64,000 nt of DNA from Eumeta japonica (lineage: Eukaryota > Arthropoda > Insecta > Lepidoptera > Psychidae), in the NCBI GenBank assembly GCA_005406025.1, contig BGZK01001318.1:62001-126000 (forward strand), in the 5' to 3' direction. The translations under genes and the position numbers were made by a program. This document shows positions 12,801 through 27,800 of the stretch, in pieces (within the stretch, counting starts at the first letter, position 1; every line of letters starts with the position of its first letter). A model generated the notes under the pieces. The model saw only the letters and a program-made list of their open reading frames with translations, had not been told where the DNA came from and ran no database searches.

Positions 12801-15800
12801 ACTTAGTCACATTTTCGTAATGGACATGACACAATCGCTTATTTTAACTGTGAAAGAAAACATTCTGCGTAGATCTGCAATGAGGTGAAAAAAATAATGA
12901 AATACATTAATAATTATTGAAATAAGAGTAATTCTCAGCACAACAGAAATCGATAAGTATGGTTTAATAATTTGTTTTACCAATTTTTAGTAGTGAGTTT
13001 TGTAATAACCAAAACGAGATATCACGAATGTTTCTTGTTATTGTGAAACGTTTTGTAATTACAAGTATATAGTAAATAAAATCGAGTACTGAGTTTAGTA
13101 ATTTCTAGTATGCATTTATAACACTTAATATGATGTATTGTATTTCCTGGTATGGTGTTACTAATATTAAATGTTACATTTTGTAATGCCAACCACTTAA
13201 TCATTACTATTTAATATTACGTATTGCAATTTTTAATTTGTAGTTGTAATACTTAATACCAAGCTTTATAATTCCGTTTAATTAATTATTAGTATTATGA
13301 TCTATTTCTTGTATGTATATGTTATATTATATTCAATACCACATGTTGTTATTTGGAATATCAACGTAAAATTCATGGCTGTGTTTACGAAACAGCCAAA
13401 CACCAATTTTTTGTTAGAAGAACTTGGATCTTCATCTTCCAAGTTATTAATGACCTTTGTCATTAATGAAATCAATGCTCTAGATCACTACTGCTTCTGA
13501 TTCTAGTGGAACGTGCTTAGCCTGATCAAAACTTAATACAACGAAATATTGAAATAGAAACCTTTACACGTTTAATTACATATATATCTATATTAAAATT
13601 TAATTATGCAGGTTTAGTAACATGGCTGCAAACTACATTCGGTTGCCGATTACCGATCGTACAAGGTGGTACGATATCGTTTTTGGTGCCGACACTCGCC
13701 ATCCTGGGTCTGCCGATGTGGCGATGCCCTCCGACTCAAGAAATTGCGGCGTTGGACGATGCGGCTCGTAAAGAGCTGTGGATGATCCGGATGCGTGAAC
13801 TGTCCGGTGCTATAGCTGTGGCTGCTTTGGCGCAAATGTTCATGGGTAAGAAACCTAGAATAGATTTTGTATACTTCCCTCTCCCTCCGCCCTCCAAAAG
13901 GTTTTTCTTAGCAATGCATTAAGCTGTGCATTTGTAGGAAATAGGGTTGCGCAAGAACCTGTAAATTGCGAAAAGGTTAAGTAAATATAATTATGACTGG
14001 AAAACATGACTACAGGCTAATCATTGATTCTCTAATCTTCATATACTACCAATTTTTACGAAATAATAGTATCTAATAAGAATATAGATTAAATACTTTA
14101 TAAAATTATTGATTGGCTATTTATAAAGTATCCAGGAAAATTTTTAAATCTCTAATTATTCTCGAAAATGAGAATAAGATGCATTTCTTATTTAATAGCA
14201 ATTTTAGTTTTCAGCATATTTAAAGAAATCTTGATAAAATTTTTAACCTAAAGTATTCAGAATAGAAACTATTTTTTTTTGGAATTACCATAAATAATTT
14301 ATATTGGAGTTCATACATTATAAGTTTGATGATAGACCGAATTTTGCAATTTTTGTTATCAACTAAACAGAACGATTAATAGATGTGGTTACAGGGAGGT
14401 CGGTCAATTTAACTACTTTAACAGAATAAAGTTAGTTTAAGAGTTCATTTAAAAAGAAACAGTATTCTTACTCAATATTACCATTATATTTACGATAACA
14501 TAATGTATGTATCTAACTCGCACTGCATTTGTGTGAAGAGCTTATCCAGGCTTCTACGTCTGCAATAGATTGTTGTGGGCCTACTGCAGAAGTGGGGACA
14601 CGTAAGTCTGACACGATAATGTACACACGCAAAAATAATATTAACGTTTGCTCTAACGGTTGCGACTGATGCAATTTAAATATTAGAGGATAAAATGCGG
14701 TCATAGAAAGGGTTACATACCCGGTTTGTCAAGGCTATGTAATTCTTTTATTGGTGGTTGTATTTGTTTTTATTGTAAACTAGCTGGCCCCGCGGCGGAC
14801 GTTGTTCTGCGCTTTCTTGTAGGTGACTCTCCCATATAATTAATGCCCGGAGCTGTACGAAGCACGCACGAAGAACTTTTTTTCTTTTGTACCGATCGAT
14901 GTCCATTTCAATCCCGGTATTATTTTTAATTCCGATCGCACTCACAGTTTTGATCCCACACTCGTTTTCTCCCTTAGTCCCAGTCTCAATTTCGGTTCCG
15001 GTCTCGCTTTCCATTCTGATCCTGGCTTCGTTCTCAATGCTGTTATTTTTATGCAGGAACCCTAAAAATATCGCGTTAAAAATTATCCTAAAAGTAGTCC
15101 AATAAACTCCGCTATTTTCAAATGAAATTCGCATAGTGATCGATTTAGCCATTCCGAAAATATTCCATACAAATAGACAGACGGACAGATACAAAGGGTT
15201 ATTTTCTTTCATATAAACTTTGTCCTGACAATTAGGAACATAACAAAAAGGAATCAACCAAAACGGTCGAACCATTCTCAAGTGATATTTTCCATATATT
15301 TAATTTTGTTTATATAGATCTCGCAAAGTGATAATACCATAAATAATGATGTATTTAAAAAATGCGCCTAAGTATGAATTGTGAAAAAAGCATGTAATTG
15401 TATCGAACAATATGTAAATGAGTGTAATCCTCCCAGTTTGATGTAATATAAAGTATTATATAAAAAATAATAAGCTTGTAATATTTTTTTGCCATTTATT
15501 TTCAACTCCATGAAATCCGAACCGGCAGGAATGTAAGAATGTAATTTTGACTTTCAGTAAGAGTTTATACTGCAGTGGTGAATTCAGACCAGGAGATCAT
15601 AGGGGTGTCATGACCTCTCCCTCCCCCCGTCCCTCACTGACTTTGAAGCTGGATCCGCCCTTACTATAAAGTAACAACACCTTATATTGAAGAAAAACTC
15701 CTTTCGTTTTAGTATGAATTGTTCTTTGTTGTTTATTTAAAAAGAATAGTATTTAAATCATTATGTATTCCATAAGCGATGACTTTATCAAATCATAAGT

Positions 15801-18800
15801 ATTGTATACTTTTTTTTACTGATCTTGTATAAGGTTACTTTGGCATCATCGGGTCCGTATTGAGGTTCGTGACTCCGCTGACCATCGCCCCGACGGTGGC
15901 GCTGGTGGGGCTGACGCTGTTCGACCACGCGGCCAGTGCGGCGTCGCAGCAGTGGGGCATCGCTGCTGGGTAAGTGATCGAAATAGAATTGCTCGTCTAT
16001 GAGCGGACAATCAATGGTAGGAAACATGGAAAGTTTTTAGAACATCGTACCTAATCGTACGTCCATACCTTAGCAATGTAAGCAAATACGAAGCAATCCT
16101 AAATGTTTTCGTAGTAGTTAGTATAAGTCGTGAGCCCAGTCTAGGTTCACCTTTCCAAACGAATCTAAATCAGGTCTGTCTGTCTGTGGGTTAGAGAATT
16201 TATCTCAAAGACTGGAGTATAAGTATGACACCCTCAACGAATGAGTTATAGGTATCACGCCGATGCTTAATACGCCGACAAAAGTAATTCAAGTCTTTGG
16301 TTTCACGTGGACCCCACATCCTACCGAAACTCGAATCAAATGTTTTATTATTCATTTTAAAATTTGTAATTCACACCATACCACGAAAAGTGTCTATCTG
16401 TCCCCGTGTCGCTCACTGCTCATAATTCCAATCTCGATCCCGATCCCTCTGAAAAAATCAAAAAAAAAATGAAGCCTGTTAGCATTATTCAGGTATAACT
16501 TTCTAATAATGAAAAAAAAATTAGAATCGGTCGAGCAGTTTAGATTACCACCTACAATACAAACAATCAAATAAATCTTAGTTCTTTATAATACTAATGT
16601 AGTACAATGGGTTAGATATATTCTACTTAGATTCACTCTTTGTGATATAGTAGGTTCAGCACTCGATGACAGCGAATGAATGAAAGAGATCCTTTATTAG
16701 CGGGCACTGAGGGGCAGCTGAAGCAAAAGCTCATTTACGTGCTAATAGCCGGCCCACGAAACCCACAGTCCACAGCCTCGCTACTGAAACGCTGGGTCTA
16801 ATTTTGTTTTCAAGGCTTGTTTACGCAGTAGGACGATCGCAACGGAAATAAGTCTGCGCGGCGTACTGAATTTTAAATTACGAAATAATATACTCTTTAC
16901 ATATTACAAACTTTGAGGCTAGAAGTTAGACCATAGGAATACGTGAAATATAAAAGACTAAAATTGACGGTAAAAATATAGCAAATGCAAAATAAAAGTA
17001 TATTTTATTAATAAAGAAAATTATCATTTAACCACTCCCACACTAAATCGTTGTTAATGTTAATAAACATTAATTTTCTAAAAGATCGTTGTGGTGCTGT
17101 TATTGCATAAACTGAAATAATTAAAATAAAGTCCCTTTTTTTTAAATATATGAACAAAAAACAATTTAAGATTACATTTTTTTGTCACTTTGGCCTTGCA
17201 TACTTGAGAAATAAATCGTTCATGTTATTTGACGTTATTTAAAACATTTTTTTATATACCTTATACCCGAGACGGCCCAAGTAAACTCGGCATCATCGGC
17301 GAATCACTCTAGAAGTAAATATTGTTCAAGAAAAAAAAATAGATACAAATATAAAATAACAAAACAATTTTAACCAAATAGTTTGTATGAATTATTCACC
17401 TCGAGAAAGGCATAAATTTACTTAAAGCGACATAAGCCTGAACGACGAATTCATTATGTAATTTCAAAACTGTTAAATTTCTCTTAACTGAAAAGGCTAG
17501 ACATGATAAACGTTTGGATATATTTTTTTTTACATGAAAGTAAAAACTTTATCTAAATTTGGAAATATCAAAGAAGAATTGTCAAATGCTTTGGTTTGGT
17601 TTTTTACGTGATCGAGCGAAATGACACGGGTGATATAAAGAGCCTCTAACAGGAGATGTTACAGCTTTGATGGACGCATCGTGCCTCTTTGTGGAACTCC
17701 ATTCTGCTTCAAAGTCAATAAGTCCCTCTCCTCTCGTAAGTCAGGTAATTCTAGGCGTAGTCGGATAATTCCCTGTTTTTGCCATCGCGCTACCCCAAAT
17801 ACAAACACCGTAGATGATTATCGCTTAGTTCACCTGTATAGAAAGACCACCACTGATTGTAACTTCTTTACAAATCTACAGATTTGTATGATTAGCCTAA
17901 GTAATAACTTAGTAAAAAATATATATCGTTAATAATTAAAAAAAATTACTCTCACAACCCAGTAGACAATCTGTAAAAAATATATGCTTTGTTCATTATA
18001 ATATTCAATATGAGTCCTACACGGAATCTTATAAAATAAACGAGTTAGTACGTCGCTCGCGAATCCAGTCCTGTATACGAGTATCTCATTATTTTAAGTG
18101 CGCAATTGTACATATGTAGGCTGTTCAACTACATTTATTATTTACAATATTTTATATTTTTACAGTAATAAATACATACAACTGTATACTATTTATTTCA
18201 TCCTATTACTTTTTATATTATGTCTACATATTATTTATGAAAAAAAAACCTTTAACGCCGACGTATCAGGTATATATCGTCTACAGCTCGTCGTTTGATT
18301 GTCTTTTATTTTATATTTTACGTTTAATGATCGTGTTATAATATTGTGTAAATAGTACATCTCCCTTTGATTCTCGTTATGATTTATCCGCTATATTGTG
18401 TTCATATGAGTTTAACACTTAAGACTTACTCATATGAACACAATGTGTTTTACTTTTCCTGTTTACCGCTGCCGATTTAGAACCCTGGACTATCAAGGTA
18501 ACACAGACCATTTATACCTAAATAAAACAAACAACCCTAAACATATATAAATTTAACGATTGGTTTTGATTGATTGGAAGCGGCTCTAATAATTTTGATA
18601 AAAAATTATACTTTGATAACGTTTTGCTTTTCAACTTTATCTACACATAAGTACTTTTCCTGGAAAAACGCATTTAGGAAAATATTTTTATTAACATTTC
18701 TTTATAGCGGCATCTCGTGGAATTTTGAAGTAATTGGATCATTGTTATGCTATTGATTATGGTACTGAGATACCATGAGGTAGCCTTAAAGTAACTTTTT

Positions 18801-21800
18801 CATAAATACGGCAGTGTCAATTTATATCATAGAGTGCCACACTACATTAGACAGATGACATTAACTGGTAAATTTTGCATATTGTGTAATTTATATATTG
18901 TGTGTTTCTAAACATTTATCGTTGGGAATTGACATACCAACTTTTCCCATGGAATTTATGATAAACACATTTTTTTTATGATAAACTGGAAAGACACCGA
19001 GTAAAGCCCAGATACTTCACATTGTTTAAAAAAAGAAATTTCACTTTGAAGTTGACAAGTCGATAACAAAATGGAGCTCACACGTAAAAATTTCCGTGCC
19101 ATAATTTATCACATCTTTCGCTGAGGGTTATCTCCAGATGAGCGTTTCGCGGCGTTTATTTTTATTTATGATTTTAAAGCACTTAGTCAAACGACAAAAT
19201 ACCACTAGTATGCAGAGTTCCGTCGAGGTCGTGCTTCTCTCAGCACCATACCTTCTACAGGTCGACCAAAAACAACGGTAACATGTGAAAACGTCGCTGC
19301 TGTGCAATAAATGTGACATATAAAGAGATTCTAAAAACTATAGGCATTGAAATTACTGTTATTTATAATATTTTGCACAGTGAACTAGGTGTCAAAAAGC
19401 TAATTTCCCGTTGGATCCCTCATAATGTCTGAAGAGCAAAAGACAGCTCGCGTTAATTGGTGTTGGTCTACTCTACAACGCATCAATGAAGGGAAATCCA
19501 ATTCCGTTTATAACATCATCTAAGGATCATAAATTTATTCATATAAGCTTAAAAGAAAACATCGGTCGGTAATTCGGTTCTTTGAAGACAAGTTCAAGCT
19601 AACAAATGTAGTGCGTTTCCGCAGTGTGTCTAAGAAAATGGTCGGTTTGTTTGTAAAAACCAAAATAATTTACCACAATTCCACTACAGGAACACAGAAA
19701 GGTTACAGGCATTGGTGCACCATACTTTGTTTTCCAGAAATGATAGCTGAACTTCGTTCAAGTAACCCGAAACGTCGCATGATAACGTGAGCTCCTACAT
19801 CGCTCATAAAACAAACTACGTTTTGAGGCAGGAAAATGTTGAATTGTTGATTCATTCTCCGTAAAGTCTTGACCTGAGTCCTAATAATTTCTTTATATTT
19901 CTTAGAATGACAGATTTATTACCTAGTCAGCGTTTTGAAAACCCAGAAGCAGCAGTAGAATCTGACAAATCGGCCATTTTGTCAACATAAACTTCAGACT
20001 GGCATTTCTGTTTCAATAGTTGGTTTTATCATATACAAAAGTGTATAAATTGTATTGGAGAATACATTGAAAAACAATATAGAAATAATTTAGTTACGTT
20101 CTCCATCTTATTCTTTTTATTCCCAATCATTTCGATGTGTCAGTGTGAGATGTACTGTCAATTAACCTATTTAATGGCAATTAGTCAAATATACAGTAGA
20201 GTTAATTTAATGAACCGTTATAGTCTTTATTATCCACCATTCTATTTTAGGAATCCACACATTATCAATATCCATTTCATCTATGGATTCTGAAACGGAA
20301 GCGATAAGACTACTGTTCGTGAATATCGAAGAACATTCGCGATAAGAAAATTGTCAGATTTTGGCTCTGCCAATGACGTTTGCCGCAGGATAAGAGAAAG
20401 CGGGACTCAAACTTTGCGCATGGAGTGCATTGCGATGGTTCTACACTTCGGAATTAATATTAGCTATTAGCTGAGACATATCGTGATACGCATTAAAAGT
20501 GTCAAATGCATTAATTTTAAATTTACCTTTCATAATTTTTTCGATTGCTTTAGTAGAGTGCCCGTTTGAAAATAAAGATGCGATAAGGGCTTAAATTCCT
20601 CCGTTATTATAAACATAGAGGAAATGGTATTAACGCGTTATTGAAAGGGCTGTAATACTACTAAAAATTTTTTGAAAAATGTTATATAAACTTATTTAAA
20701 ATTATTAACATTTTTATATAACATGAAATAAAAAAAAAAAAAAACAAATTTTTGGCATATTTTTTTGGACTTTTTTAAGAATTTCAAATTTCTTAAAAGC
20801 GACAAAGTTATTAAAATGTTGACGAAATCTATTCTAAATTTAAATTATCTATCATTTGAGCTATAATCCTAAAAATCGGTGTATATTTAATGGTATTTTG
20901 GTGTAGTTCTGCCAAAAACTGTTATAATAAAAATTATATTTTTAACATTGAAAATTATCTCGATCGCCTCAGCAGGGACCCCATTTTTCGGTGTTGTAAA
21001 CTTTTAGATCTAGGTGAATAATTGATGTATTAAAATATGCCTACATACAAGAACTATATGACGGTGAGAAAAAATTTGAAAACATTTAATAATTTTATGA
21101 GACATTCGCAAAAAACTGCTACAATAGATGCTTTCTAAAGAATACTTTCAAACCTATTTACATCTTTCTTTTTTCATGTTTCTTATTTTTGTATTTAATA
21201 GTGACCAATATCTAGACTGCATTTTTAATTTTTAGGAAATGTAAAAAAGTTTTCAAAACATGATTTTTTTTAATTGACCGTTTTATAACTTATGACTTGC
21301 GTCTAATGTCAACGGAAGTACTTATGTTTGGTTCATATTGGTTAAAACGTAAATTTTTATATATGAACAGATTGATGTGGAACATTTAAATCAAAATAAT
21401 TTTTGTTTTGAAAGTTAGGAGCAATTTATAATTGATTTTAATTTTTTATTTATTTTATTTCATGTTTTTCCTTATTAATTTCATTTTCAATATACTCGAA
21501 AAAATCACGACATAGGTGATTTTTTCTAAATGTATTTCTTTGTAATTAATAAAAAACCAATTAAAAAAAGAATTTTTTATATCATCTTATATGAACACAT
21601 ATTTTTGTGGAAACTCTAGTAGCGTCGTCATACAATAATAGGCTATAATGTGGTAGTTTACTTTTTTTAATATATTACTGCATTTGGAGCTTTCTTAATT
21701 GAGTAAGAGTGTAGTGAAATCGGCTTATGATAACTATAAAAATACCTGAGTGGTTTTATAGTGATAATTAGACAAAAAAGACAATAGAACTCAATGAGGT

Positions 21801-24800
21801 CATTATTTAGTAGCGCCATATAGAATAATGTTAAACTCCGTTTTGTAACGAGATAGCATAGAATTTTTTTATGGCTTATAGTTTATTGTTTTCTTGATCG
21901 ATTTTAACTTTGTTTCGCTTTTAGTGATCGTGTCACGTCGGCTCACATAATTAATCAACAAATATGATATTTTAAGTATTAGTAAACTACCCCAGGAAGT
22001 GTCAACTTCAATTGTCCGATAACCGATCTTCTCTAAGATATTTCAGTTTATGCAACTACGAATTATATTGAATTTCTGTATTGGGCTTGTAAAATGTCAA
22101 TGTTAGACAATTGACAATAACATGAATTTTTTTTCTACTACAACTAAAACTGCTTTAAATGAAAATTTAATCAAAATTGACTTGTTGTTTCGAGTAACTT
22201 CGTGGATTACTAATAAAACTGAATTATATGAAAAATTAACCAAAATTGGCTGGTTGTTTTGAGTAATTTCGTAGATGAAGATTACGATAAAAAAAAAATG
22301 TTTTTTACTAACAATTTTGAGAATTTTTAAAAGCATAGTTCTTAGAATAAAATATGTATATTTGTGCTTATAAAGTTATGTTGCACGTCGTAAGTCCCAT
22401 TAAAATCGATTTAATTGATAAAAAATATTTTTTTGTCGAAAAGTTAAAAAAGTCTTCTTCACAATAATTTTTGAATTATTACATCTATCGAGTTTTAAGA
22501 TCTAAATTGATCGCCTTCTTCAAAAGTTGTCTTTGACCATATATCTAAAAAAAAATATCATTTTTTATATCGCTAATAATCGTTTACAATTTTGAGTTCG
22601 AAAATGTGAGCAATACTGTTTTCGTGCCTTCAAACTTTGTGAAAATAAAGAAAGCTCGCCTTAAAAGTTACATATATACTTTTCTCGTTACTTCAAGCTA
22701 TTTCTGAAATAGAGAAAAAACATCAATATTAGGATTTTCGTAACGTACGCCAATTTTTAAAAATGATACCTTAGCGCTAGTCGAATGAAATTTGTAGGAT
22801 TGATCTTCAGTATTAGGAGTAACTTATGAAATAGGTCTAAAAACAAAACTTTTGTGATTCTTCTTCTGGGACCCTCGAACGTTAGGAGTTATATATTTAA
22901 AGATTTTAAAGAATGAGTTTTTTCTTGTGATATATAATTAGTTATGACTCATGTAAACTTTGTGTTGCGTGTCGCCCGCTATTGAACTATTCGCAGAAAC
23001 AAAAATAAAACTCTTTGATGTTACGGTTAAGCCCTATGTGTACTGCCACCCCCACCTTCGGCGCCGTCCTGCCCCAGCGGAGCCAGCTTTCTTGTTACGT
23101 CATACAAATTACGAAGCAATTGAGTCTGAGCTTCGAAAGAAATGTTTTTATGTGAAAAAATCTTTTTAGAAGTAATTTTGAAAACATGTAATATTTTTCG
23201 TAAAGGGGAATAAATTAAAAATAAAAGCGATGTTATATAACACAAGGATGATTATAATTTATATAGTATAAATTGTTTTCCTTCTATCTTCCATTCATCC
23301 ATTCTGTATGCATACCAGAGATTTATTTAAAATTTAGGTGTTTTTGGGACATCATAATCGCTATTTTGAATTAAAATCAACATGCACTGGGTACAGATAC
23401 AAACGTCACGTCCAGTCGATAAAATGAATTATAAATCGTAGGTATCTATGACGATTATTCTTTCTTGCGAAATTTGGAATATTTTTTATTTTCATAACCG
23501 CCATAGCTTGAGCGGGGGTAACTCAGTAGTCAAGAGCATCAGCTTTGGACAATGAAGTGCAGGGTTCACTTCTGACAACTTAACTTGAATATCAGCCTAT
23601 TTCGATATATTCCATACTTTTTGTATCATCGACCTTAATGAAATCAGTTTAAAACATTAATTCGTATTGTCCTTCCAAATGCTTGAATATCGTCTTATAC
23701 AGTATACAGAGGTATCCATGTAAAACTTTAGGTTTCATCAAATATACTGCTAATCTAGGTTTTTTAGGGTAAGTACCTAACTTACTCGTAAAGTGCGGGT
23801 GAGTTTTTTTCTCTCATCTATCTCATGGTGTGGGGTATTGTTGAATAGCTTATTCAAAAACATTGCGGGTCTGTGAAAACAATTTTCTCAAGTTAAAAAT
23901 CCGTTTGTGTAATATTAAGTTTTGAAAAGCCTATTTTTATTAGAGTCAAGTTTTCCTGCCAGGTCAATGGTTGTTCTTAGATAACGAGTATGTGAAAAAA
24001 TTCTCAGCAGTGTTATATATAGCAAAGTCGAAAGGAAGACTATCACAGTTGAGTGTAGGCTTTCAGTTGACGAGTAATAGTCGACCAACTTATTAAATAT
24101 ATTTGGAGAAGTAGAAAGCCAAATTCTTATAAATTCCGTTGATAATTGTAATGACGTTGTCGGACAACCAAAATTGGCTCGTGAACTTATATTTACTATC
24201 TATTTTACATGAGTAAAATATGTAGTGAATAGTTTATGGATAACATAAAATTATGAAAATATAAAATTATTACTTCCTTAATATACCTCCTATGTGGGCC
24301 CGTTTTTAGATGCTAAAAGCCGTTCAAATGTGAATTCAATTATTAGGTTCATAGTAACAAACGAAAAATGCCCTAAATCCACATGTTTTGATAGGAGACT
24401 ACGGAACCTTGCAGTGCACCTGACTCGACAGGCATTTGGCCGATTATTGTATATTGGTTAACCAATGATTATATGTGTCCAGATATAATATCCAGAAGGT
24501 AAAATAATAGAAGCCTTTAAGTGATTCGTATCATCATCCAACTATTAATACGATCCCTTCGTATTATTTTTTAATACATATTATAACCGTGACGTCAAGT
24601 TTATTAGTTGTGTTTCCAGTGTTTGATGAAACTGAAATAAAAAAAGGTACATTTTACGATTTGTAATAGGACGCAGTGTCGAACGCGACATTACGTTTGG
24701 TATTTCAAAATTGTCATTATTGACAAAATTGCTTCTTATGTAGCTGGTCTAAAATAAAAAGTAAAAAAAAGTATAAAAAACTTGGACTAGTAGATATTCA

Positions 24801-27800
24801 GCAGTTTCTATTCATTTTCAAAGTAAAATTCTATATCTGGATTCGGGCATTGTCGAGCGGGATCAGGAGAAACAGAACGTACTTGTGAATGTCACCGAAG
24901 CCAGAAAAGCTCCGGACGGAGGTCTATTATAAATTAAACAAATGATGAGGTACAGATGTGATCGATACGGCGACCTGTTGCAGAGGAGGTCGGCCCGCGT
25001 CGCCATGCCGACGGGCGGCGCCAGCCCGCCGGCGCGACTCCGCACGGCTCCTCGGGTGACCTATTCTCACGTTTTCGCATAAATCGGATCGTTTTATGGT
25101 TTGGGACATAGGAGTGTTTTGGATCGACGCTAAGTGCCCACTTAATGTTGCTTTTAATACCTACGCTTTTAATAATGAGAAAGTGGCGACTGTAGACTCT
25201 ATCGACTTCTTCTTTGTTTCAGTAATAAGACTCTAGTTTTACGTCGTTAGGTGAACATAGCTGTCACCGCAGAGAGTAAAAGTATATTTGCCTTTAAAAC
25301 TGAAAAAGAGACGTGTTCGCTCAGTGATCAAGAGCGGTACATTGGAATCAAAAGGCGCTGGGTTCATTCTTTATCGCGAGCTAGTTGACTAGTCCGCCAC
25401 CTCCCATGACCCCTCCGAGCTAATTGATCAAGGAATTTTTAATTTAAGCCTAGGCACGTCTAGTCGTTGTTACCAGACAGGTCCATCGCTTTAGAGACAA
25501 GAAATGTCACCAGTCTCCAGTCCATCTACCAGCGTGGAGGTCTTAAGGTCCAAATCCTTCAATCTAAAATAAGAAGATTGCGGGAAGGTATATAGAGATA
25601 TAATCACGGCACTGCTCTGCAGTGCCGTGATTATATTAGAACCTGACACAAATACACATGTAAAGAATCAAATCAAAACAATAAAAAAAGAAAAGAGAAA
25701 ACAAAAATTGTAAGTGTTAATTTAAATGGAATTTTGTCTTAATAAATATATATTTTTTGAGGTTTGAACCGATAGCTAAACAGGAAGTGCTCTAAAGATA
25801 TACTTTAATGTTAGAAGAAAAAGTAAAATAATTTTTTGATGATTCTCATTGTTGTTTGTATCCCGAGATTTACAATATTTGCCGATTTACAAAGAGAGAA
25901 TAAGAAATTCTCTTTGAATACGTGAGTATTCAATTTGTATACGTGAGTATAAGACAAGTCGTACTTATGTTGGTATATTTTATAAAAAAAAAAAACGTAC
26001 AAATGCAGAACTATAAAGATTATGCTTATACTTACTAATTGTCTAAATCAAGTTTCTAGCTTACACAAAATGCATTGGACGCCGGTCTAAGGGTAGAGCG
26101 TGTGGAGCGGTCGCTCTAGGCGCCTTGTAACTAGGGGCGCTAAAAAACCGAATGCAAAAGACAATTTTCACCAAAAAATTAAATATTGATTTTGCTTTCC
26201 AAATAACATAGAACAGTGTTACGGTACTTAAAGTTACTTAATTTAATTTAAGCTTAATATGTTTTGATGTTTGCAATAAAAACTTGTTTTGAAAAATTAG
26301 CAATTATTATGTACTCATCTTGAAGCCGAATTAGAATTTCTGGAAAATTAGAGCACTGACTCGAGGGCGCTGAAAAACAGTCTCGCTCCACCCGATGAAA
26401 GCTAGGGCCGGCGCTGAATGCATTACAACAGCTTACGATACAAAACCAACAGCATGCATCCTGAATATTGGGAAGTGTTACCATAAGCTGTCAACAAGTC
26501 CAGCATAATGAATGAAAGAGATAGTTCTAGACCCTCGTCTAAGGCGTTATGCTCTGCCCGCTGCTCCCATAATTTTATTAAACTTCGATAATGCTCATCA
26601 ACGAATCCTTGTACTACTGAGCAGCGATCAATACATGATTCCACGTCAAGATAACAACGAGAGGAGTGAAAATAAGCTATATCTAAATATTATGAGTTTT
26701 TTGCAACCTTCATCACTTAATAAAACTGCTATGCGTAATCTACTTGTGCGACTTATTTCTTTTTTTTTTTTCATCTTTTATAGCGACAACGACATTATGT
26801 TGTTCGCCACAAGAATAAGGTCCTTGTAGAAGATTTATCGTTTGAATGCAGACTCAGCGATACCGATGTGGGACGCTGTCCTCAATTTAACTAAGAAATG
26901 CTCAGCCTCCCGCCCAAAGGAGTGACGGAATTAAGATTCAAAACAATTTTCTTTGGAATGAATGCAGAGAGATGCATATTGGAATAGTTCATATTGGAAT
27001 TTACGTTTGCTTTGGGATAAAAAACAAATTGTGATCTGTATTAAAATATTATGTGATTGACATTAATTAATTTTTTAATATTCTTTATGCTGTCATCATA
27101 GTGTATATAGTTTAACTAAATAAATAAAGCACAAAATCTAATGTTTATTAATATGAAATTGGGTAAAACGTTGTGAAATTACTATGAAAAATATATTTGG
27201 AAGATCGTAATATTATTGAAATATTTTAATACATTCTCTAATTATTTTGATAATGTAAAACTTGGTTATATACATTAGACACGTTTATTACAAATCGTTA
27301 TTTTTTCTCTTCGAAATATTCATTATAATAATTATTTTTTATTTTATTCAAGAACTTACGCCTGATCCTCCAGTAGGCACAGACCATATCCATATGGTAC
27401 GATCTTTATATACGTCTCTTGCTTTACAGACATCAATCAATTGTTTCATGCAATTTCATCAGCTTCGGGTACTTAAAATTTAGCCCTTCTCTAATATGCC
27501 CAGAAATTCGGTCAATACGATATTTTCTAGGGCGCCTCTTGGCGATCTTTTCATCGGGAACTGTCATAATTACTCAGCACTAAATATACTCAGAACGAAA
27601 GCCTTAAGAACATGAAAAGATTTTCAAAATATTATAATTTAATTTGTTATAATAATTTGATGAAAACGTTTTTTTTAGAAGCTACTTTTGAAAGCTACTT
27701 ACTAAGCTCAGTGTGCTTTAAAAATAACAATTTTTCTCTTTACGCTAATAATTTTTAATGTATACAGAAGAAATCAATGTTAGTGTACGCCATTTGTAGG

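Noticed and set aside
14748..15281. 177-codon minus-strand open frame
   Set aside because: It coincides with a dispersed repeat and a degenerate hexamer tract that removes stops; no domain or conserved word.
23509..25380. tRNA genes at 23509 and 25311
   Set aside because: Box-like words are present, but no acceptor or anticodon stems pair; better explained as SINE heads.
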